The notes: generated from the letters alone by a model not told the origin. Numbered from the stretch's first letter, positions 1 to 6,535 are shown. The stretch is DNA of 10,050 nucleotides from Clostridia bacterium (GCA_017412445.1 JAFPYA010000218.1:1-10050); one strand, 5' to 3'. Program-made: numbers and translations.

Positions 1-158
1 CATTTTGCGCGCTCCAAGATGTCTTTCGGCTGTAATTTTTGAACATCATTTTCGATATATTCCCTCGAATAATCTTTGGTGTTGACTTCTCTGAGCGTCC
101 TAACAATCAAAGCTGATACACTTCCTGCATCTTCAGGCTCGATTCTTCTGATAATCAT
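1..158 (-). CDS. GNAT family N-acetyltransferase (5' part, runs off the window)
   Basis: The minus strand from 158 encodes 52 residues starting MIIRRIEPEDAGSVSALIVR and stays open to the window edge. The opening, a beta strand followed by a PEDA..V..L helix, is the usual N-terminus of GNAT acetyltransferases, which move an acetyl group from acetyl-CoA to an amine. The acetyl-CoA binding motif lies outside the window, so the substrate cannot be judged. The ATG at 158-156 has a GAGG ribosome binding site at 172-169, nine bases upstream. An ATG at 163-161 is out of frame. GC is about 40 percent, lower than in the neighbouring genes, which may mean a different origin. The family call rests on the N-terminal pattern only. 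Confidence 0.7.
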   Translation of the reverse strand, partial: MIIRRIEPEDAGSVSALIVRTLREVNTKDYSREYIENDVQKLQPKDILERAK

Positions 159-172
159 TGCATCACATCCTC

Positions 173-188
173 ACAAATACCGATTTGT
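173..188. repeat. Inverted repeat ACAAAT-N4-ATTTGT in the GNAT leader
   Basis: This is a perfect 6-bp inverted repeat with a 4-nt centre (ACCG on the plus strand). It lies between the predicted transcription start and the GAGG ribosome binding site of the GNAT gene. It could be an operator or a small hairpin next to the ribosome binding site. It is short and AT-rich, so chance is possible. Confidence 0.3.
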
Positions 189-203
189 CGAGTCAAAGCT
201 CCT

Positions 204-240
204 AACCAGTATTCTACCATTATCCCTGAATCTCCTGCAA
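204..240 (-). promoter_or_regulatory. Candidate sigma-A promoter of the GNAT gene
   Basis: Read on the minus strand, TTGCAG (240-235) and TAGAAT (216-211) are separated by 18 nt. A TG one base before the -10 gives an extended -10 element. Transcription would start near 204, about 46 nt before the GNAT ATG. The leader then contains the small inverted repeat ACAAAT-N4-ATTTGT at 173-188, directly before the ribosome binding site. Confidence 0.5.
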
Positions 241-283
241 TAGAAGAGAGGTAAACTTTTATAGTTGAAGCCATAGAACAATG

Positions 284-342
284 AAAAGGCCGTCGCGGGC
301 GCGGAAGCCAAGACAATGGAAGACAGCGCGGAGGCTGTCTTC
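284..342 (-). terminator. Hairpins after the MBL gene, possible operon terminator
   Basis: Downstream of the MBL stop codon (393) the minus strand forms a perfect 9-bp stem with a 6-nt loop (319-342, GAAGACAGC/GCTGTCTTC). A weaker GC-rich hairpin with one bulge follows (about 290-304), then CC and four T residues (287-284). Together they could end the importer operon before the GNAT promoter. The T run is short, so termination efficiency is uncertain. The rest of the 159-392 gap holds the GNAT promoter and a short palindrome at 361-372. Confidence 0.4.
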
Positions 343-392
343 ATGGCCGGAGTTCTCAGTGCACTGCAGTGCGGCTTATGTTGCCATGGAGT

Positions 393-1247
393 TCACTCCC
401 TGTCGGGAAAGACGCGCTTCAGACGCTTATAGCTGCCGGGTGTATACGGGAGCTCAAATACGGCGGTGCCGCCCGATGAAAACACGCAGTCGGCGTTTTT
501 GAAAAGCCATGCGTTTGAGTCGCGGGCGGCGTTGTTTTCTATCTCGTAGGATGCCGTCGGCCACAGGGCAGTATGGGCGTCGGCCGCCTGATATACGCAC
601 ATGGGCAGACCGAAAAATCCGTGGTGAGAGACCTGCACCATGTCGCATTTGAGCTCCTGAGGCTTCTTCATCAAAAACCTTGCCGCCACCGCTGCGGCGT
701 CACCCGGAAACAGCACGCGGGTGCCCTTGCACGAAAGCATAAGCACCGCAGAGTTGTCGTTGAAGTTTGTAATCTCCTCCTCCGCGTCCGAGTAAGTGTA
801 GAGCACCTTGAAGCTGGCTTCGTCAAAGGTGAACGTTTCGCCGGTTTTAAGGCTGTGTACAGGGGGCTTTGGCGCAAGCTCGCTCAAGGCGACGTAGAAC
901 TCGTTGAACGTGTTTAAGTCGCTTTCGCGCCAGTCCCCGCTGACAGCTGAAAAGTCGCAGGGCTGAAAGGCAAAGTAAAGACCCTCTATCTTCGTATCGG
1001 GGTACAGACGCACAAAATTTATGAAAGCGCCTATGTGGTCCTGATGCGCGTGGCTGAACAGCCATGCCCTGATTTTGATGCCATTAGGGCATATTTCTTC
1101 AAGAAAGGCGTGCAGCGCCTCGGCCTGTCCGGGCGAAAAATAGCCGCTGTCCAATATCACCGCTTCGCCGCTGTCCAGCTCAAGCACATAGCACATGCCG
1201 CAGTTGACGTAGCGGAAATCCGTTTCCAGCTGATACAGTCTTGGCAT
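393..1247 (-). CDS. Metallo-beta-lactamase-fold hydrolase (ComEC-like MBL domain)
   Basis: This 284-residue soluble protein has no signal peptide or membrane segment. The zinc-binding signature HAHQDH is at residues 66-71. Later ligand candidates are the Asp of PGDA (about 183) and the His pair of VSHHG (208-209). A NDNSAVL segment just before the PGDA strand resembles the MBL domain found in ComEC and in stand-alone ComEC-like hydrolases. A di-metal hydrolase acting in the cytoplasm is likely; the substrate is unknown. The ATG at 1247 has a GGGGG ribosome binding site that abuts the stop codon of the upstream permease, leaving a 12-nt gap, so the gene is translated as the last member of the importer operon. 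Such enzymes are not a standard part of LplABC importers. It might act on a product of the imported compound, but that is inference. Confidence 0.85.
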   Translation of the reverse strand: MPRLYQLETDFRYVNCGMCYVLELDSGEAVILDSGYFSPGQAEALHAFLEEICPNGIKIRAWLFSHAHQDHIGAFINFVRLYPDTKIEGLYFAFQPCDFSAVSGDWRESDLNTFNEFYVALSELAPKPPVHSLKTGETFTFDEASFKVLYTYSDAEEEITNFNDNSAVLMLSCKGTRVLFPGDAAAVAARFLMKKPQELKCDMVQVSHHGFFGLPMCVYQAADAHTALWPTASYEIENNAARDSNAWLFKNADCVFSSGGTAVFELPYTPGSYKRLKRVFPDRE

Positions 1248-1259
1248 AGCTTCATCCCC

Positions 1260-2156
1260 CTACCCCTTGATCGAGCCCATCATTACGCCCTTTACGAAGT
1301 AGCGCTGCATGAACGGGTAGAATATCATCATCGGCAGCGTGGCGACCACTATCACGGCAAATTTCAGCGATTCATAGAGCAGCGTCATTTCTACCGTTGA
1401 GCTTTCGCTGCCCGCGCCCATATCGCCGAGGTCGTTTTTGATAAGTATCTCCCTAAGGAACACCTGCAGCGTATAGCGGCTGCGGTCGTTAAGGTACAGC
1501 ATTGCACTGAAATAGCTGTTCCAGTGACCCACCAGATAGAATATGACCATAACCGCAACTATCGACTTAGAAACGGGCAGCACCACGCGTAAAAGTGTGC
1601 CTACGTTTGAGCAGCCGTCCATGTACGCCGCCTCGATTATCTCCTGCGGCACGGAGTGCTGAAAGTAGTTGCGCATTATGAGAAGGTTGGTGGCCGATAT
1701 TGCGCCGGGCAGCACCATGACCCAAAACGTGTTTATGATGCCAAGATTTTTAAACACGATATACGTGGGAATCATGCCGCCCGAAAAGAACATGGTAAAC
1801 ATGATGAAGAACGTGACGGTCGTGCGGCCGTACATATCCCGCCGGGACAGGCTGTAAGCGCCGCTCGTGGTGAGTATTATGTTTATCAGCGTGCCCGCCA
1901 AGGAGTAGATAACCGTGTTGCGATAGCCGAGCAGCACGTCCTTTGAGGCGAATACTGAGCTGTACGCCCTTAGCTGAAAGCTTCTGGGAAAGAGTATGAG
2001 CCTGCCCGTCATTATGTCCAGCGGCTCGGAAAAGGACGCCGAAATGACGTACACCAGCGGGTATGCGACGATGAGCAGTATTATCGTTGCGATGATGTAT
2101 ACACAGCCTATGAACACGCGGTCGCCGCGGGAGGCCTTAATATGCGACTTTACCAC
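1260..2156 (-). CDS. Carbohydrate ABC transporter permease, LplC/YtcP type
   Basis: This 298-residue integral membrane protein of the MalG-like permease family is one of the two membrane subunits of an oligosaccharide importer. Hydrophobic segments lie near residues 14-40, 80-102, 113-135, 143-162, 195-215 and 263-285. The cytoplasmic EAA loop that docks the ATPase is clear at 175-194 (EAAYMDGCSN...LP). The C-terminal FVKGVMMGSIKG is typical of this subfamily, and the length is normal. Translation starts at GTG (2156-2154), seven bases after a perfect GGAGG (2169-2165). The start overlaps the end of the preceding permease gene by 7 nt, which suggests coupled translation. The family is well supported; the substrate is not determined. 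Confidence 0.93.
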   Translation of the reverse strand: MVKSHIKASRGDRVFIGCVYIIATIILLIVAYPLVYVISASFSEPLDIMTGRLILFPRSFQLRAYSSVFASKDVLLGYRNTVIYSLAGTLINIILTTSGAYSLSRRDMYGRTTVTFFIMFTMFFSGGMIPTYIVFKNLGIINTFWVMVLPGAISATNLLIMRNYFQHSVPQEIIEAAYMDGCSNVGTLLRVVLPVSKSIVAVMVIFYLVGHWNSYFSAMLYLNDRSRYTLQVFLREILIKNDLGDMGAGSESSTVEMTLLYESLKFAVIVVATLPMMIFYPFMQRYFVKGVMMGSIKG

Positions 2157-3057
2157 AGGCTCACCTCCGAAAGCTTTTTGCTGATCCAGTTGACACTTAT
2201 CACCAGTATGAAGTTGACCACGGAATTCATAAGGCCTATGGCGGAGGCGTATGAGGTCTGCGACTGAAGTATACCCTGCTCATAAACAAATGTGGAAATT
2301 ACCCTTGATACATCTATATTCAGGTCGGTCTGCATGAGGTAGACCTTTTCAAAGCCCAGGCTCATCACATGGCCGCAGTTTATTATCAGCATTATTGACA
2401 CGGTTGGTAGAATTGACGGGAAGGTGATGCGCCGCAAAGTCTGAAAACGGCTGGCGCCGTCGATTGTCGCGGCTTCGTACATTTCCTGATCCACATCGGT
2501 CAGGGCCGAAAGGAAGATGATGCTGTTCCAGCCCATCGTGGACCAGACCTCGCTTATAACGTAAAGGGGTCTGAACCACTCACGCTTGGCCATAAAGTAT
2601 ATCGGTTCGCCGCCGAAGAGCTTTATGATTGAGTTGACTACGCCGGTGGAGGGTAGCAAAACGCCGTGACCATGCCCACGATTACCACGGTGGACAGAAA
2701 GTGCGGGGCGTAGGTTACGGTCTGGATCACCTTTTTGTAGCCCAGCAGATGCATTTCGTTTAGTATCAGCGCGAGTATTATGGGCATAGGAAAGGTGAAC
2801 AGCAGATTCAGCGCGGACAGCATCAATGTGTTTGCGATTATCTTCCAGGAGCTGTAAAAGCTGAAGAAGCGCTTGAAGTACAGCAGGCCCACCCACGGGC
2901 TTTTCGTGTACCCCATTTGGGGCACATAGTCACGAAAGGCAATCTGCAGACCAAACATGGGCAGGTAATGGAAGATAACGAAGTACGTTACCGTAGGTAT
3001 CAGCAAAAGATACAGATCCCAGTATTTGCGTCCGGAGCGCTTGATTGTTTTAAGCAT
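2150..3057 (-). pseudogene. Carbohydrate ABC transporter permease, LplB/YtbP type, interrupted by a frameshift
   Basis: Two overlapping minus-strand frames together encode one LplB-type permease. The first, from 3057, gives the N-terminal part (MLKTIKRSGRKYWDLYLLLI...VVIVGMVTAF) and then runs into a stop near 2638. The second continues with LLPSTGVVNSIIKLFGG and includes the EAA loop (EAATIDGASRFQTLRRITFP) and the C-terminus. One extra base in the T run at 2661-2658 (four Ts as given) would restore a 302-residue protein of normal family length. All other residues fit the family, so the lesion is recent or a sequencing or assembly error. For the start, ATG at 3057 lies 8 nt from AAGGCGG. A GTG at 3063, which adds two residues, would be only 2 nt from it. 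If the frameshift is real, the importer lacks one membrane subunit. Confidence 0.85.
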
Positions 3058-3099
3058 TTGCACAGCCGCCTTTCATGCGGATTTTAATGAAATAAGTAA

Positions 3100-3132
3100 G
3101 CTGCGCGACCGGCGTGAATGCGGCCGCGCAGC
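3100..3132 (-). promoter_or_regulatory. Stem-loop between the binding-protein and permease genes
   Basis: A perfect 8-bp GC-rich inverted repeat (GCTGCGCG / CGCGCAGC) with a 17-nt loop sits 11 nt after the stop of the solute-binding protein gene and before the permease gene. No strong T run follows on the minus strand. It therefore looks like the 3'-end-protecting or partially terminating hairpin commonly found after binding-protein genes, which raises their level over the permeases. Confidence 0.5.
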
Positions 3133-3143
3133 AAGGGCGATGT

Positions 3144-4721
3144 TTATCTTACGCCGGTGATGGCTTCGACTCTGTCGATCACGCTCTCCATGACCTCCAG
3201 CATCTGGTCAAGACCCATTGCCTTAACCTGAGCGACGTAGGCGTCCCACTCCTCGTCGTTCAGCTCGCGCTCGCCGGTCAGGAACTCGGCGCAGGTCTGC
3301 TTGACGTAGGCGTTGATGTCGCTGCCCACGGTGTTGACGATGTTGAGCTCCTCATCGGTGTAGGTGAAGATAGGCCAGATCACATCGGGCACGTTGGGCA
3401 GTATCGCCTCAGCGGACGCAATCGGTATGGGAGTGAGCTCGGCGCCCGCGTAGCCCGGCCAGCTCATCATAGTGGGGTTATTGCCGCCGCAGTAGGGGCC
3501 GACCTGAGATACGACCTCGTCGTAGCTCTTGTCGCCGGAGACCTGAGCCATGATTTCGGGAGTAAAGCTCAGAGAGCCGTCGTCGTTCTTCACGTAGGTC
3601 TCACCTTCGATGCCGTAGTGATAGAAGACTACGCCTTCATCGCTGTAGAAGTAGTCCACCCAGCGCAGGGCGGCCTCGACGTTTTCACACTTGCTGGTAA
3701 CCACGAACGCGCCCACGGAATGCAGGTGGCTTCTCATGGTGGGCCATACGGCGCCGTCGATCCAGCCGTCTACGGCAACGAAGTTTTCGGCATCGTCGGC
3801 GGACAGCAGGGCGAGGTTGGTGGCGAAGTAGCAGCCCAGCTGATCCTGGGAGGCCAAAGCGGTGTAGTGGCTGTCGTTGGCGGTGATGCAATCCTTGTCG
3901 ATCAGGCCCTCTTCATACAGCTTGTGCATGAACACGAGGCACTCGCGGAAGGCGTCGCTGGTCTTGCTGTGGCGAACATGGCCGGTTTCGGGATCCATGT
4001 CGTATTCGGTGGAATGGGTGCCGCGGTTGCCTACGCCAAACAGGCCGCCGAAGATCTGGAACAGGGTCGAGGTGGTCTCGCTCATGGGCACCTCGTCCAT
4101 CACGCCGTTGCCGTTGGGATCGTCGTAGCGCATGGCGTAGAGGAAGTCATAGAGCTCATCTATGGTGCTGGGCTGCTCGATGCCGAGTTTGTCCATCCAT
4201 ACCTTGTTGTAATAGAGCTTCTTGTTCATGCGGGTAGCAGGCGCATCGGCCACAGCGGGCAGAGAATAAATCTTGCCGTCAGGGGTGGTGATGGCCGCCA
4301 GCACGTCGGGATTCTCCTGAGCATAGGCCCAGAAATTGGGGGCGTACTCCTCAAGGTACGGAGCCAGGTCAACGATGTCGCCGTCCTTGCCGTACTTCTG
4401 CAGGTTGGCAGCGGAAATGTTGCACTTGAAGAAGATGTCGGGCATCTCTCCGGAGGAGATGGCGGTGGAGATCTTCTCGCTGCGCACCGAAGAGGCTACG
4501 CACTGCCAGTCGATCTTGATGCCGGTCATTTCATCGTAAATCGGAATAATGACCATGCTGTTGAAATCGGGCTGCACGGCAGACTGGCTGGCCATTACGG
4601 TCAGCGTTATCGGCTGCGTAACCACGGGGAAGCCCGATTCGGTCACTATGCCGGCGTCTGCAAACGCTGCACTGGCGCACAGCAATGTAAGCGCGAGCAG
4701 GAGACTCATTAGCTTTTTCAT
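3144..4721 (-). CDS. Extracellular solute-binding protein of an LplA-type oligosaccharide ABC importer
   Basis: This 525-residue protein is the usual length of large LplA/YtcQ-type binding proteins and acts outside the membrane to capture an oligosaccharide. An N-terminal signal peptide (positive MKK, hydrophobic core to about residue 20) probably ends at AFA|DAG (21/22). There is a Cys at 15, but the preceding TLL does not make a good lipobox. Family features are the SGEMPDIFF segment (90-98), TPDGKIYSLP (146-155), and an acidic Ca-type loop DDPNGNGVMDE (200-210), characteristic of this group. The ATG at 4721 follows a strong GGAGG with 7-nt spacing. It is the first gene of the operon, transcribed from the promoter at 4785-4820, with both permease genes downstream. 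The exact sugar is unknown; pectin-type or other plant-derived oligosaccharides are known for some relatives. Confidence 0.93.
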   Translation of the reverse strand: MKKLMSLLLALTLLCASAAFADAGIVTESGFPVVTQPITLTVMASQSAVQPDFNSMVIIPIYDEMTGIKIDWQCVASSVRSEKISTAISSGEMPDIFFKCNISAANLQKYGKDGDIVDLAPYLEEYAPNFWAYAQENPDVLAAITTPDGKIYSLPAVADAPATRMNKKLYYNKVWMDKLGIEQPSTIDELYDFLYAMRYDDPNGNGVMDEVPMSETTSTLFQIFGGLFGVGNRGTHSTEYDMDPETGHVRHSKTSDAFRECLVFMHKLYEEGLIDKDCITANDSHYTALASQDQLGCYFATNLALLSADDAENFVAVDGWIDGAVWPTMRSHLHSVGAFVVTSKCENVEAALRWVDYFYSDEGVVFYHYGIEGETYVKNDDGSLSFTPEIMAQVSGDKSYDEVVSQVGPYCGGNNPTMMSWPGYAGAELTPIPIASAEAILPNVPDVIWPIFTYTDEELNIVNTVGSDINAYVKQTCAEFLTGERELNDEEWDAYVAQVKAMGLDQMLEVMESVIDRVEAITGVR

Positions 4722-4746
4722 TGGTATTCCTCCTTTTTCTTAATGC

Positions 4747-4778
4747 GTGCGCAGGGCCGAAAGCTCATGGCCGCGCAC
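4747..4778 (-). promoter_or_regulatory. Hairpin in the leader of the importer mRNA
   Basis: Between the predicted transcription start (about 4785) and the ribosome binding site, the RNA can fold as a 6-bp stem (GTGCGC/GCGCAC). A 2-nt bulge and a 4-bp GGCC/GGCC stem follow, around a 10-nt loop. It starts within a few bases of the 5' end of the transcript and could stabilise the mRNA. No known riboswitch pattern is recognised. Confidence 0.4.
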
Positions 4779-4781
4779 CAT

Positions 4782-4800
4782 TGATAGGTTTATGATAGGT
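4782..4800. repeat. Tandem TGATAGGT repeats at the importer promoter
   Basis: Two identical 8-mers start 11 nt apart, about one helical turn, and overlap the -10 box and probable start site of the importer promoter. This placement suits a repressor site, but only two short copies are present. Confidence 0.35.
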
Positions 4801-4820
4801 GAATTAACGCGTCCTGTCAA
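4785..4820 (-). promoter_or_regulatory. Sigma-A promoter of the importer operon
   Basis: On the minus strand a perfect -35 TTGACA (4820-4815) and a -10 TATCAT (4797-4792) are separated by 17 nt. Transcription would start near 4785, giving a leader of about 64 nt before the binding-protein ATG. Two TGATAGGT direct repeats (plus-strand reading, 4782-4789 and 4793-4800, 11 nt apart) cover the -10 and the start site. The AT-only 11-mer at 4827-4837 lies just upstream of the -35. Confidence 0.75.
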
Positions 4821-4826
4821 GGGTTT

Positions 4827-4899
4827 TATATATAATACGGCATAAGTTAGTAAAATAATCATTAGTAATATATATAATATTCGTTGTATTATATATATT
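4827..4899. promoter_or_regulatory. Operator-like or UP-element-like repeats between the divergent promoters
   Basis: The 11-mer TATATATAATA occurs at 4827-4837 and 4869-4879, with starts 42 nt apart (about four helical turns), and inverted at 4887-4897. The second and third copies are the arms of a perfect 13-bp inverted repeat (4867-4879 and 4887-4899) around the 7-nt centre TTCGTTG. One copy sits just above the importer -35 and the inverted repeat just above the regulator -35. This suggests an operator for the dimeric GntR/LacI-type regulator, or AT-rich UP elements for both promoters. It does not match the Bacillus AraR operator consensus I know. Confidence 0.5.
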
Positions 4900-4904
4900 G
4901 TATA

Positions 4905-4940
4905 TTGATAATTAAAGCTGCATATGCTATAATAAGGACA
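4905..4940 (+). promoter_or_regulatory. Sigma-A promoter of the GntR/LacI regulator
   Basis: The -35 TTGATA (4905-4910) and a perfect -10 TATAAT (4928-4933) are separated by exactly 17 nt. Transcription would start near 4940, so the ribosome binding site AAGGAGGG (4940-4947) is at the very 5' end of the mRNA and the leader is very short. The 13-bp inverted repeat ends 5 nt before the -35 box. Confidence 0.75.
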
Positions 4941-4954
4941 AGGAGGGCGTAAGC

Positions 4955-6019
4955 ATGGTACCCAAATACGAAATAATACATCAGACGCTGTTAAAGCAGA
5001 TTGAAGCCGGCACGCTGGTGCCGGGGACGCTATTGTCCAGTGAAAACGAGCTGGCTGAGGAATACGGCGTAAGCCTCATCACAGTGCGCCGCGCCATGAC
5101 GGAGTTGGCCAAGGACGGCGCCATACGCCGAGTGCGCGGCAAGGGCAGCTTTGTGGAAAGGCGCACCCCGGAGAAGAGCTATGATTACGGCGAGCGTGTA
5201 ATAGCGTTTTTGCTGAACCATGACAACAACGCCGCCGTGTCCATCACCCGCATCATTTCGGGCGTTCAGGACGTAATTGCCCAAAGGGGCTACAGGCTTT
5301 TGGTCGACTGGAACGTGATGAACGGCCCCATAGAGAGGGCGACCATAGACCGGATGCTCTCAAACCGCGCGGAGGGTTTCATCATATATCCATTCGATCC
5401 GGACGCGGACAAAGGTACCTACGCCAGAATGGAAGCGCTGGGTCTCCCCTACGTGGTGCTGGATCGTTACCCTCACGATCATTTTTGCGCATACGTCGGT
5501 TCAGACAACTTCGTTGGCGGACGGCTGGCCCTGCGTGCCTTTGCCGATAGAGGACATCGAAGGCTGGCGGTGCTGGGCAACCTCATACGTCTTTCCAGCG
5601 AGCAGGAGCGCATCGCCGGCTTTATCCATACGGCGCGCGAGCTCGGCGGGGATGTGCGCGTGCGGATTATTCATCCCGAAGAAAGGGAGGCTCTGCCGCA
5701 CATAATCGCCTCCGAAGGCATAACCGGTCTGTTCTGCGTGAACGACCGAAACGCCGCCCGCGCCATACAGCTGCTATCTGCAAGCGGGTACAGCGTGCCC
5801 GAGGACGTATCCGTGATTGGCTTTGACGACTGCTTTTTCGACGCCTCGGTAAACCTGCAGTTTTCCTCAGTACGTCAGGACTTTATCGGCATAGGCCATG
5901 TAGGCGCACAGATGCTTTTGGGCATGATACAATCCAGCAAATACATCCCCACAAAGCAAATGCTGGGCGTACAGATGATTGAGCGCGCCTCAAGCCTCGC
6001 CGCTCCGAAGAAAATATAA
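4955..6019 (+). CDS. GntR-family transcriptional regulator with LacI-type sugar-binding domain (AraR-like architecture)
   Basis: This 354-residue cytoplasmic regulator has two parts. Residues 4-68 form a GntR winged helix-turn-helix: KYEIIHQTLLKQI, then LSSENELAEEYGVSLITVRRA as the helix-turn-helix, then the wing RRVRGKGSF. Residues about 80-350 form a periplasmic-binding-protein-like sensor of the LacI/GalR type, with FIIYPFD, the FCVNDRNAARA strand-helix and the VIGFDD motif near 287-292. Bacillus AraR has the same domain order and releases DNA on binding its sugar. The ATG at 4955 lies 7 nt after AAGGAGGG. Being divergent from the importer operon with a shared repeat-rich control region, it most likely regulates that operon and itself, probably as a sugar-relieved repressor. 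The effector is unknown, so no gene symbol is given. Confidence 0.93.
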   Translation: MVPKYEIIHQTLLKQIEAGTLVPGTLLSSENELAEEYGVSLITVRRAMTELAKDGAIRRVRGKGSFVERRTPEKSYDYGERVIAFLLNHDNNAAVSITRIISGVQDVIAQRGYRLLVDWNVMNGPIERATIDRMLSNRAEGFIIYPFDPDADKGTYARMEALGLPYVVLDRYPHDHFCAYVGSDNFVGGRLALRAFADRGHRRLAVLGNLIRLSSEQERIAGFIHTARELGGDVRVRIIHPEEREALPHIIASEGITGLFCVNDRNAARAIQLLSASGYSVPEDVSVIGFDDCFFDASVNLQFSSVRQDFIGIGHVGAQMLLGMIQSSKYIPTKQMLGVQMIERASSLAAPKKI

Positions 6020-6021
6020 TA

Positions 6022-6045
6022 GCGTCCTTTCAATCGAAAGGGCGC
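6022..6045. terminator. Bidirectional intrinsic terminator between convergent genes
   Basis: A 10-bp stem (GCGTCCTTTC / GAAAGGGCGC, one T-G wobble) with an AATC loop begins two bases after the regulator stop codon. On the minus strand it is followed by TATTATATTTT, a good U-rich tail for ending the XRE gene transcript. On the plus strand the tail (CTAATCGATTATTT) is weaker. Confidence 0.75.
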
Positions 6046-6060
6046 CTAATCGATTATTTA

Positions 6061-6513
6061 TCAGTTCTGCTGCTTCCAGTGCTTCAATTGGGACAAAAGG
6101 GAATCAAACATCGCGCGGCGCTCATCTTCGGGCGTCTGATCAGGATTTGGCATATGCGCAACGAGAAAATCAATCAGGCTGTCCTTTGACGGATAGGCAA
6201 ATGCTCCGTCGGAATAGCACCATTTGCAGTAATCCTCGTTGAGGGAGCCGTCCTTTTCCCTGCTGATCATGTCGTCATCGCTCAGAGGCATGCCGCAGCA
6301 TTGGCAAAAGAGCGTTCGCGGCGACCCGAGCAGCGTATTTATTGACACGCCAAACTCTCGAGAGAGAATTTTGAGCGTGTCGGTGTTGGGCTGGGTCTCT
6401 CCGTTTTCCCAGCGGCTGACCGCCTGCCTTGTGACCATCGCGCGCTCGGCCATCTGCTCCTGCGTAAGGCCGTGCTTTTCGCGCAGCGCCTTTAACACTT
6501 CACGTATTTCCAT
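6061..6513 (-). CDS. XRE-family HTH regulator with C-terminal zinc-ribbon domain
   Basis: This 150-residue protein has an N-terminal Cro/CI-type helix-turn-helix at residues 2-62 (LTQEQMAERAMVTRQAVSRWENG, then ...LKILSREFGVSINTLLG). The second part, about 69-150, carries FCQCCGMPL (70-76) and EDYCKWCY (94-100). This is the pattern of the Pfam putative zinc ribbon PF12674 (Zn_ribbon_2), with C70/C73 and C96/C99 as likely zinc ligands and an extra Cys at 72. It is a DNA-binding protein in the cytoplasm. The zinc module may sense metal or redox state or be purely structural; that is not shown here. The ATG at 6513 follows GGGAGG with a 5-nt spacer. It is transcribed alone towards the regulator gene and shares the terminator at 6022-6045. 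Confidence 0.9.
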   Translation of the reverse strand: MEIREVLKALREKHGLTQEQMAERAMVTRQAVSRWENGETQPNTDTLKILSREFGVSINTLLGSPRTLFCQCCGMPLSDDDMISREKDGSLNEDYCKWCYSDGAFAYPSKDSLIDFLVAHMPNPDQTPEDERRAMFDSLLSQLKHWKQQN

Positions 6514-6535
6514 ATAAGCCTCCCGATTCTTTTTG

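Noticed and set aside
357..372. Overlapping palindromes CAGTGCACTG and GCACTGCAGTGC after the MBL gene
   Set aside because: They are perfect but short, not followed by a T run and not near a promoter. No role can be supported beyond possible minor 3' structure.
281..502. Plus-strand small ORF starting at 281
   Set aside because: It overlaps the end of the MBL gene, has no good ribosome binding site, and its product is Arg-rich without domain features.
2638..2663. Programmed -1 frameshift in the permease
   Set aside because: The shift direction would fit, but the upstream frame reads GCG TTT TGC, which is not a canonical slippery heptamer. LplB permeases are not known to need frameshifting, so a lesion or error is simpler.
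3114..4712. Long open frame on the plus strand (532 codons)
   Set aside because: It lies exactly opposite the solute-binding protein gene, which has a signal peptide, family motifs and a strong ribosome binding site. The plus-strand product is low-complexity (Gly, Val, His, Ala-rich) with no recognisable domain, as expected of an antisense shadow.
4747..4785. Riboswitch or T-box in the importer leader
   Set aside because: The leader is only about 64 nt, with a simple hairpin and no terminator/antiterminator pair or recognisable conserved core.
4861..4920. Replication origin or AT-rich unwinding element
   Set aside because: The AT-rich stretch is short, no DnaA boxes are recognised, and it lies between two divergent promoters that account for it.
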